This document shows, one piece after another, positions 1-10,100 of a stretch of 11,812 nucleotides of DNA (positions are counted from its first letter, which is position 1; every line of letters begins with the position of its first letter). The stretch is taken from NCBI GenBank assembly GCA_028565715.1, contig JAOXYC010198129.1, forward strand, positions 1 to 11,812. Reading direction: 5' to 3'. The notes beneath the pieces are model-generated. The model had not been told where the DNA came from. It did not search any database and was given only the letters and a program-made list of their open reading frames with translations. The position numbers were made by a program, and so were the translations under genes. The stretch comes from Phoronis pallida. Its lineage: Eukaryota > Phoronida > Phoronidae.

Positions 1-74
1 GTGTAAATTTCGAAAACCTTGTCTCGAGACAGGGTTTTTTGGATACAAAGATCTCAAATTTACCCTTTTCCCGA

Positions 75-110
75 TTTATTTGAATTTTTTGACTAAGATG
101 CAGGTTTATT
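75..110 (-). promoter_or_regulatory. Two candidate AATAAA polyadenylation signals
   Basis: Canonical AATAAA occurs on the minus strand at 110-105 and again at 80-75, about 850 nt beyond the stop. If used, the 3' UTR would be about 0.9 kb and would end just before the palindrome at 13-38. This is an alternative to the closer ATTAAA. Confidence 0.3.
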
Positions 111-598
111 ATATTCATCAAAGGACTCATACACAAAATTTCAAGTTGATTTGAATTTTGACCCCAGATCCTCACAAACAAGGAGACAGTATCTTTAAAG
201 TTAAACGTTTAAAAACTGTCAATTTCCTATTGCCTAAATTTAAACTACAATTTTAAAAAATTCAAAAAAAATTCTCTTCACTTCGAAAGCCAGTTTCCCT
301 GCTTTTACTGAACGCCTTATAGTTAATACAATATTGTAGACTATCAGGTCTGTTTAACGATTCAATCATAAAGCACACATTTTATGGGCAGTCCAGCAGC
401 CAAATTATTATTCAACTCTTCGACAACCACTCAAAAAATTGTCAGGTGAACAAAATTTTCAAGTATGGTCGAAATAATTAAAATCCCAGATTTTTTATAG
501 CACACTTGCAGTCCTAAATTTTGATTATTTTTACAGCAAAGAGGTATACTAATTATATAATTTCAAGTTACTGTCTACATTTTTAACCAAGAAACCTA

Positions 599-604
599 TT
601 TAAT
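599..604 (-). promoter_or_regulatory. Candidate polyadenylation signal ATTAAA
   Basis: Minus-strand ATTAAA, the commonest variant hexamer, 357 nt beyond the stop codon. It is the nearest good candidate, but no clear downstream GU-rich element decides it. Six-base motifs are frequent by chance in such AT-rich DNA. Confidence 0.25.
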
Positions 605-960
605 CTTCAGATCTGTGCATTATACTTTTATGCAGTCAAAAAAATCATAAACCTCTAGGAGTTTTTTGAAAATATGAAATCAAAAATGGGCAAAAACAAA
701 GATTAACTACCAGGCATTTTTGCTGTTTGTGCTTTTTCAAATTTTCTTTAAAAAATCTTCCACAGAAGCATGGACTTCAATCGTATTATATCCATGACCG
801 AAGTTAACATTACTCTTTAACCATAGTTGACCTATATAAAGCCGACTTAAGTTTAAATGGTTAAAAACCTAGACACAGTGTCACTTCAAGGGTAGAAAAG
901 AGAACCCCCATATTCAAACATAAACTTATGTACAATGAACAACCGGTCAGAAGAAAACGA

Positions 961-1170
961 TCACATTTGTTCATCAATCATTCTGTGATAACTTGAAGGG
1001 CTTGATGCACTGAATGGACTAGTATTCACGTTACTGTCGACATGATTATTACAAATCGGGGAAGACACTCTGGGACCAAACACAACGGGGCCATGAGGTA
1101 TCCGGCCATCTTTAACAAGCATCAGGTCCGACTGCTGCAAGTAGATCGTCTGTCTTAGGATTTTCCGTTT
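961..1170 (-). CDS. GRIN1: GluN1-like terminal coding exon: cytoplasmic tail and stop (residues 655-723)
   Basis: The acceptor is catgcaatttcag, phase 0, with 69 codons then TGA at 963-961. It opens [13 protein letters not shown], which continues the previous exon as NIE-KRK. Drosophila NR1 has the same arrangement (TIEKRKTIR), and this is what links the exon to the gene across a 2.6-kb intron. The rest is a Pro/Ser-rich tail ending YHRMIDEQM, with no C-terminal PDZ-binding consensus such as the vertebrate STVV. The proximal assignment is strong; other alternative last exons cannot be excluded. Confidence 0.88.
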   Translation of the reverse strand, partial: KRKILRQTIYLQQSDLMLVKDGRIPHGPVVFGPRVSSPICNNHVDSNVNTSPFSASSPSSYHRMIDEQM

Positions 1171-4100
1171 CTGAAATTGCATGAAAATGATTATCACTGA
1201 GTTTAGCTGTGACCAACAATGAAATGCATTCATTATGACACAAGAATTTAAAATTGATTGTTTCAGGTTTTTTGTTATTAAACGAACATCATTTTTTCCT
1301 CAAAGCCGTTTATATACTAGATAATATTTCTGCCTCTAAAATACCTCTTTATTTTCATTTCAGTAGAAGATAGGAGGTACTTATAATGCTTTGACCAAGA
1401 ATAATGGCCAATTTAAAAGCAGGTCTCATAAAAAAAGTGATAATTTTACATTGCTGAGTATGCCATAAATCAAGATTGCTATGATGTGTTTTAGCACAAA
1501 ATAAGTATTCTAGGGCCCAGGAAAACCATAAACTTCGTTATTTTCAAGACTTGATGGTACCATCAAAAGTAACTAGAGCAACGCTAAAAGGATGTGGCCA
1601 CGGGGTATGCAACTCCAGATAGAGTTTAAAAACATTGATCCCTTCACATAAGAACATGTGTGCAAAATTTCATCAGCATCCGTCAAAGGGTTTCAAAGAT
1701 AATGGACAGAAACCAATTGCAGCAATTTTGAACTAATTTGCCAATAGGGGGAGCTGGGGTGATCGTGACAATCCGAAAACTGACTGGTGCCGGCAAATCA
1801 ATACAAAGAAATTATTTTCTAAATTTCGTCAAAATCCGTCAAGTAGTTTCAAAGAAAAATGGCGGAAACCAATTGCAGCGATTTGATCTCATTATGCCAA
1901 CAGGGGGGGCTGGGGTGATCGTGATGGTCCGAAAATCGACTGGTGCCGGCGCATCAATACAAAGAACATATTGTCTACATTTTGTCAAAATCTGTCAAGT
2001 AGTTTCAAAGAAAAATCACGGAAACCAATTGCAGCAATTTTGATCTCATTTCGCAAACAGGGGAAGCTGGGGTGATCGTGATGATCCGAAAATCGACTGG
2101 GGCCAGCGCATCAATACAAAGAACATATTTTCTAAATTTTGTCAAAATTCGTCAAGCTGTTTTGAAGATAATTGACGGAAACCAAATGCAGCAATTTTGA
2201 ACTAATTTTGAATAAATTTGCCACTAGGGGGAGTTGTAGTGATTTTGACGGTCCGAAAATCGACTGGTGCCGGTGCATCTATACAAGGAACATGTGTGCC
2301 AGGTCTCTTCAAAATTGGTCAAGTAGTTTCAAAGAAAAATGGCGGAAACCAATTACAGCAATTTTGATCTCATTTGACCAACAGGGAGAGCTGGGGTGAT
2401 CGTGACAGTCCGAAAATCGACTGGTGTCGGCGCATCAATACAAAGAACATATGTTCAAAATTTCGTCAAAATCCGTCAAGTGGTTTTGAATATAATTGAC
2501 GGAAACCAATTGTGGACGTCCATTCGTCCATCCATCCGTCGGAGCATCCGGACGGACATGATAGCAATATGTGGCCACGTTGTGGGCACATAAAAACTAA
2601 ATTCAATTGCTGATAAAGAGTGCTTGGGCTTATTTCAAAAACAAATCAATACACTCAAGTTATATACAGGATAAAATGAATAGAAACAAGCTTGCATGAA
2701 GAATTATTCTGAAGAAAATCAATTGTTAACCGAAGCAGGAAAATAAATACAAAATGAAAAAAATCAATTAAAAATAAAATACAAATTAACTAAATGAGAG
2801 TATGAAAACAAAAGGAAAGCTTAGAAACCTGTTGAAGGCATCAAGAATGCATCAGATCGGTAGAAAGCCCAGGTATCTCTCAACTGTTTCCGTTTCTGTC
2901 AAGAGGAACACAAACAAGATACACAAAATGAAAATTAAAATAAACAAAAGGCACAACATTCATTGAAATGAAAAACAAAGTTTAAAGTCAGGAACACGAT
3001 GAAGAAGCTGAGAAAAAAGTTAAAAAAACATAAAAAATCAAAAACGAAAAAACATTTCAAATCATTTAGTTTTGTTTTAAGACCTCCAAAATCTGCTGAC
3101 GTGAACATTTTAGGTTTTGGAGGGACTTCTTATTATTGCTTTGGTATTTAAAGAAACAGTGATAACATATGATTTAGATGTGACATAACAAAACAAAAAG
3201 AACGGTGAGGAAAAATGAGTATTGGAAAAAGTAAAGAAAATGGCAATACTGTGGAACATCATCAAATATCACCAACCCCACACTTTGGTTGGTTCAATCA
3301 AATAATATATTGTAACACGTCACTCATTTCCAAAATAGGTACATTGCCACCATACCCTTTTTAAGCTTTGCGAGATTAAATATTGAAGTAGTGCCAGTTG
3401 ATTCACCTCGCTTCTTCTAAAGATCAAAGTTTGAAACAATGAAATGATAATTTAATTTACAAAACATCTAATAGAATTTTTCAGATCGAATCTCTCACTG
3501 AGTTAGAAAGTATTATAATAGCTTAGGTTCCCTTCTGATTGTAAACTTTTTATTTGCAAACAGTTGAAGTAATTAGGATACCAAAGAATTTTTATATTTG
3601 AAGGCTTGAGCTCTCACATATTATCTGCCAAGTTTTAACTTTAAAGTTTGAATAACCTTAGACCACATATAACAATTAGAAAGAAACAGTTATGTAGTTC
3701 TAAAGAATTACAGATTATTTATCAATATGAGAAAGGTTTATTCACTACATGGCAGTAGTTCAAAAAGATATACAGTAAAAATAGACATATCACAATACCT
3801 CTATGTTACTACGCCACCTATTGGCTGCCATTCGTGCTAAGTCGCGTTCCTTATCTTTGATTCCACGATAGTGCTTGTACGCAATTTCTACAAAGATCAG
3901 TATTACGCCCACGACAATTCCGCCAGCAACCATCATGAATACTCCTAAAAGTACAAGTAAAATGATGTAAAATGTACATTTTTGTAAAATTATTGTTTTT
4001 TGTGAAATCTCATGATTTTTTACTGTCCCATTTGGAAATAGTTCAAAGTTGCCAATTTAAGGAGGTATTCAAAAAAGTATTCAATTCCCCTATAATTCTT

Positions 4101-7100
4101 GTTTCCAAAATTGGTTTTGCAAGTGTTGTTGATTTCAGCACCCAGCCATATGCTCCCCACGGAGTTGAAATGTGAATTGTGTGAACAGATCCAGAACCTG
4201 GGAAATGATGATGAATTTAAGGTGCTTTGATCAGAGATGTAAATAGGTTCTGGTGAAAAAATCTGAAAATTGGTATTTTGGGTATCAACATTTAAGAATA
4301 CTACCATTTTCTAAGTTCAAAAAACTGAATTCAGGCAAAAACCTGAACATTAACACCTTTGATTTGATTAAAATAAAATTGCTAAATAATCCCCGGGCAT
4401 TTTTTATGTTACTTACCTGCCATGTTTGTGAGTCCTAATGTTGCTGGCGAACTCTTCTGTTCCTTACATTCAACATGTGTATAGTTCATTATCCATTTAT
4501 TGTCCAACCCCTCCATGAAACCATCTGACATCAAGAAATTTGAAATTCAAGTTTTACCTTAACAATCGCAGAGAATTACCAATACATAAACTGATAATTT
4601 TTGGTGAGGTAAATAGGGCCAGAAGTTATATTCCAGTTTTTGGCGCGATGAGAGTAGGTTCCGCCCAAGAAACAGTGCAGGTCTGTCACAGGCTAACAAA
4701 AACACCACCTACAGGTACCCTAAAAATACTATAGATGATGTGTTTTAATATTGTCTCAAATTACAATTAATCAGAGATTACTGTATTTACCTTTGATTAA
4801 AAAAATCATCGTTTATTGGTTCAGAACTACAATGTGTTAGTTACAAAGATATTGGAATGGCAACTAGCTGATTAATTTCCAACATTAAAGAGAAGCTGCC
4901 TTATACATCATGCCAACAAGATATAGATCCGCTGTAAACCAACCTTCATGCATTGCCAGTATAGCCAAGGACACCTGATGTAACCATGGGTTACCCTTCC
5001 TCATACCAACTCCATAACTTGATTTACCAAACGGTTCACCCACGGCATTCAGAACACAGTGCTGGCGTGCTTCAAACTCTAGTCTAGACGTGTCCCAGAT
5101 AAAAGCGTTTAGTTTCCTAGATTGAAAGATGCAACAAAATTAGATTTGAGTTGAGTTATGCTTGATGATGAAGAACTGATGAATTCTGACAACTACAACT
5201 TGCAAAGAAAGGAATACCAGACATCCATCATGTCTTAGCATTGCAAAATTATCAATTTTTGAGTCATAACAATAATCCCAAGCCATTTCCAGCTCTGACT
5301 GGGATTTCAACCTCGCCTATAAGGGTAGGGTTTAGGCGAGATGTTATCTATTGTCGAACAATGGTCAGTGAGCGCTCTGAATTAATTGTGTTAACTCGGT
5401 CTTTGTGTGGTTGCTGAATGAAAGACCTTGTGAATGAGATGTGTGCAGTGTGTGTAACATCACAAACAATGGATAATTGCCAATAGGCCCCATTAGCCAA
5501 ATCCCACAGGCTGCTGGTTATGGCTAGATAAGCTGCTTGTAACTAGTATTTTTACCATGCCCTCAAATAACCATACTTGGAACTGTATGCACCATTTTTG
5601 AAATTTTCCATAATGCATAGCTCCACAAATTAATACATAAAACCAATGTATGAGACCTAATCTGGTATGAAATGATGTATATTTAACTAAATTAAAAACA
5701 CCCAAAAAGTTTCACCAGTGATCAAGCCTACTGGCGAAACTGTTTGGGTGTTTTTAACAGTCAAATATACATTCAAATTATGCAAAGAATAACTACATTA
5801 CAAAGAAATCAAAATAAGTTTGAAAAAATATAATTGTGTCACAGCTATATGATCCTACTATTTCATGCTTACCCACTGAGCACCTGGTCAATACCATCCT
5901 GTGCCTTGTCTACATTAGAATCCTCCATTGTTCTGGACATTGTTGACAGTTCCACCTGGCCCTTGAAGTAATCCTCTACTGCGCTACCTTTTACTGTGCC
6001 GTATGCATAGTTATCTTGAGGGTTACGCAACTGAAATGTTTTGAAATATCAGTCAGAGGTTTAAATATTGAAAAGACAGAAAAATTCGGAACGGATCTGG
6101 GAATCGAACCCAGGCCCCCTTATTGCCGGTCAGATACTCTACCACTAAGCTAACCCTGACTCCTACTAATTTCTGTGCTAATTTTAACGCTATAAACCAG
6201 TATAAAAATACATTTATTTGTAGTCAGAGGTTTAGTAGAATGAGATCCAATTCACAGTTAATTAACAATACCTGATCTGATCCAGTATATTTGTCTTTGA
6301 GAGAATGCATGAACGACAAAATAGGGTCTGGTTTTTAAAATAAGGCCAATAGAGCCCACTGATTGGATATTTCATAATACAATTTCACTGATCAAACATG
6401 AGCATGCTGCTTGTTAAGTTTGCAATTCTATCATAAAAACCTATAATTGATCGACTGATTTTGGACAAAAACCGAAAATTCATGACCAACATAAAATGCT
6501 CCTCGCCTGGATTTACTGTGATTTGTTTTATTGTGTATTTTCTAATTTTTTGAGATTTATTTGAATAAATTAAATAAATAAATGTCTCAACCCACTACTT
6601 ATTGTAGTGGACAACAAAAAACCTTTAAATACTTAAACCTATACATTGCTACTTACGAGATCAACTGTAACATATTAACTTAGTGTTTTTGATAAAGAAT
6701 GAAGGTAGTGACAAGAATTGGTGAAAATGATCAATCTGTGTAAAGAAACGGATGAAAATGTATTCAATAGTTGATGATTCTACATTTGCAAGAGGCAATG
6801 TATGGGTTTAAGTATTTCAAGAGTTGAAGTATAATACCCTTGCGTCATCGCGTCCAGAGATGGGTGCAATAGGTCTGTCCAACACAAGAAAGGCTGCCAA
6901 GTTAGCAGTATATGAGGCCACAATTATCATAGCAAATCCAGCCCAAACCATGCCAAGGACACGTGCACTGAAACTTCGGGGTGTACCTGTAGATTGAAAT
7001 AAGAGGTTCACAGTATTCAGATCTGAAAATGTTGGTCTGAGCATTGCCACTTAGAGATGGAGGGAGAAAAGTTTTCCCAATGCAATCCTTGTTTCCTTTG

Positions 7101-10100
7101 CTTTGCTAGATGAGTCACAGACAGGCACAAGTCTAGTGCAATTTAACAAGTAAAAGGGAAGAAAAACATGTTTACTGGGCAAAGCTAGCTATGATAGTCT
7201 AATTAACACTCTAGTTAAAAAGTTTCATCTGAATCAGAATCTGAATGTTTGCAGTAACCAATATTGGCAAAGTGCACATTACAGATAGGCCATCTAAGGC
7301 CTGGCACCAAGCAAAGTGAAAACTACTGTAACTGAAAAAATAAATTATAATCATTTTAAAGAATCAATCAAAAGTTCAAACCTTCACTGATGCCACTGTT
7401 GAGAAGCACGCCCCATGCAAACCAGACAGCTGTGGACAGGTTGAGGGCATCTTCCTCAGTATCACTGGCCTTGGCTAGTTTAAACTGACCAAATGGACTG
7501 AAACGGTCGAGGAGGTAGAGAACTAGGGCCACGACATGGACAGAGAAGGTCACTAGAATCCAGAGGTTGTTCTCAAAGGGTTGCAGAAAGGAGCCCAAGT
7601 TAGACTTTTTACTTCTCTGTAAAAAATATTTCGAGGTGTATTAAATACCTTGAAATTAGCCAAGCACAAATGTGATATTTAAATAGGAGATAATTTGACA
7701 CACAGTAAGTACCATTTTGTTTCTATCGTTGACATGCTTATTTACTCAACAATCGTTCATTAATTGTAAAATCTCTACAGTGATAGAGCAAATTTTTGTT
7801 CTTTAAAAAAACAACCAATAATATATATCAACATTCTCACGTCAGTTGCACCAATTAGAAATTACCTAAATCCAATCAAAAAATTTTTTAGTGACATGTG
7901 CCCTTTACCTCTTTCACAAGAATTTTCATCCCTTGATATTTGAATGGTTTTGAGAAGTCCAGATATCCTAGCCTAACTTCATTGATCGTCAGAGGAGCAA
8001 TAATCATGTCAGCTTTCTCATCAAGTAGATCACGTACAAGACCATTCCATTCTTTTTTAGTGGAATTATGCTGTAAAAAAGTAGAAATTAGAATAACTTT
8101 AAATTGTAAATTAAATTTCAAAATAAAATCTTCACACAAGACCAAAATTGTCAAATTTCAACAATAATGTTTCAGTCGTTGTATAATGATTTGGAAAACA
8201 AATTACATTAATTTTGATTTTTGCCCAATGTCAAAATACCAAGTGGCACTTTTAACATCAATCAAATTCAATCAATGGTTATGCTTAACCTTCTCTAAGA
8301 GTTTTGTGAAACAACCCTAGTCCTGAAATTTTGTAGGAAGTTGGAATTCCATAATTACCATGAGACCAATTAGTCAATTTAATGAGAAATTATGCATTAA
8401 GATTTGGACAGAATTAGGACGGGCTGGATAGCTCAGTTGGTACAGCATCTGTCCGGCGATCAGGGAGACCTGGGTTCGATTCCCAGTTCAGTTCCGAATT
8501 TTTCTGTCTTTTCAAATTTATTAATTAGAAAGCAATTTTCCTTACAAAGTCAAGTGAGCCGTACTGGTCGTCTGCAACTTGGTAAAAGTCAAATGTTATA
8601 TGAAGATCCTCCACCAGTCTGTATAACATGTCCACTAGGTAACCATAGCAACAGTACGGAACAGGATCTGAAATTGGGAGCAAGGTTTCCATTCACAGAA
8701 GTTCAATTAAAAAATAAATTGGAACGGAGTTATTCATTGATTCAATCAATGTGTTTACTTACGCGTAGTATGAATCCATAAGCTATACTTGTAAAGTAAT
8801 TGCTAAAAAATATCTGTTTACTGATTGCTTGTCTTGAATGAACAAATAGTGAGAATGTTGATTGAATCTTCCGAAAATCAAAGCAAAGGACATGGCAATG
8901 GAATGTCATTGTGTTTTTATAAATAATAACTTCAATAGCCAGAGATTTTAGTAAGTAGACTTCTTGTTTTTGTCCCTACATAACTGTTTCAATTTAGTTT
9001 AAAATCCTCTCAAGCCTCGTGAGGCTCATAAGGCTGGATGCTATCCTGGTTTCTGTTACGCGAGGGGATGAGCGAGACCACTCCCCCTGGACAGATGCAA
9101 TTCAGTCGTAGGATAACTTCCTAGCTATTGCCAGTATTCATTCCCAGCAGAGTGCACTGGACTGGTGCCAATCAAGTGTTTTCTTCAAAGACACATTGAT
9201 TGCCTGGAACAGGATCCAAACTCCCAACCTTTCGATTGAAAATCACTGATGAGTATTAATTACCTCCATTTGCCTGTGGTTTTGGGCAGTAGACTTCCTG
9301 GGCGTTGTCTTTACATATCTCCGAGTCGATTTTCCCCCTACATGCGTCAAAGTTGCGCTTACACTGATGCTCGTCCGGGTCCATCTTTCTTGTGAATAAA
9401 AATGGCGTCTCCTCAACAGTCACAACCTAATAACAGATTTTATGGTTGGTCTATGTGACACATTGAGTAGATTGTAACACATAGGGACAAAATGTTTATT
9501 TAATTTCAAGTATAAGATTCAACTCTTTAACCACACTATGTGTGAGCGTACAATAAAGTGCTAATAGAAACATGGCTAAAATTCGAATTAATCAACGCAT
9601 GTTTTTAACACTGTTTGCTTCAATGAACCACTGCTACATATTTATACATCAGTTACAATAAAAGTACTTTTGGACCAAAGTGTAAACTGTGTAAACTTAC
9701 TCGTATTTCTGTCTTAATTATCTCTGATAATGGAATTTCTTTAGCACCACCAGGCCACATAATAGCCTCATTATTGACAAACAGTTCACCAGGTTTCTGA
9801 AATAGACAAAATGCATCATAATAAAGATACCATACAAAAAAGTTTAAAAATTTGAAAAAACATACCATTTAAAGTGATTTTTACAATGAATGGGATGTAA
9901 TACAACCTGTTATTGGATGAGATTTTGAAAAATCATAGAACGAGCCTTTGGCGAGTTCTATGATTTTTCAAAATCGAATCCAATAAAAGGTTGTATTATC
10001 CCATGAATTTGAAAATCATTTTATCACATAACATTAATCAAGACTGAAAAACTAAGAAATTCTGTGAAAATTAATCCCAGCGTTAATGTAACATAAATGA

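Larger units (their letters stand above)
1..960 (-). other. 3' UTR and downstream flank, no gene seen
   Basis: AT-rich sequence after the stop codon with no open frame of note on either strand. It should hold the 3' UTR. The only structures I see are a near-perfect palindrome at 13-38, a 12-bp palindrome at 327-338 and three possible polyadenylation hexamers on the minus strand. The transcript end cannot be set from sequence alone. Confidence 0.5.
1588..2592 (+). mobile_element. Pearl/Helentron-like non-autonomous element with ~156-bp core repeats and terminal hairpin
   Basis: The left segment begins near ggatgtggccacggggtatg. Then come about 5.5 tandem copies of a ~156-bp unit, then a tract rich in CATCCGTC/GGACGGAC-type tetranucleotides (about 2519-2558). 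Last is a 25-nt hairpin at 2568-2592, stem TATGTG-g-CCA with complement TGG-g-CACATA. Bivalve Pearl elements and Helentron-associated elements share this layout: flank, ~160-bp core repeats, GGAC-like microsatellite, 3' hairpin. No transposase or Rep/helicase is encoded. Element edges and strand are approximate; family placement is by architecture, not by a database match. Confidence 0.65.
1171..3798 (-). other. Large last intron (2,628 bp)
   Basis: It separates the M4/C0 exon from the final tail exon. It contains a Pearl/Helentron-like repeat block at about 1588-2592. At about 2600-3070 there is an A-rich, low-complexity stretch. At 3083-3123 a 9-bp inverted repeat (CCTCCAAAA and its complement) spans a 23-nt loop. 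At 3271-3293 ACCAACC and GGTTGGT form a 7-bp stem. I see no cassette exon, though a short one could be missed. Confidence 0.8.

Noticed and set aside
1738-2593. Open frames of 65-101 codons with repeated [21 protein letters not shown]
   Set aside because: The repeat period is close to a multiple of three, so frames stay open and look like a repeat protein. Period lengths vary (156, 157, 167) and break the frame.
3972-4734. Small open frames in introns on both strands
   Set aside because: 60-95 codons in AT-rich intron DNA, no homology I recognise, no splice-compatible continuation of the receptor frame.
6093-6160. Possible functional tRNA gene on the minus strand
   Set aside because: Shares the 23-nt SINE tail and left flank with the 8406 copy; acceptor and anticodon stems are poor.
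7940-8167. 75-codon plus-strand frame
   Set aside because: Antisense shadow of the S1 exon at 7909-8070.
8421-8496. Possible functional tRNA gene
   Set aside because: A and B boxes and T arm are good, but the anticodon stem and D stem do not pair well, and the same non-tRNA tail occurs in another copy. A SINE explains it.
8404-8781. 125-codon plus-strand open frame containing [20 protein letters not shown]
   Set aside because: It is a translation of the SINE's tRNA-like part (the A and B boxes give this typical false peptide), then runs across the antisense of a GluN1-like exon.
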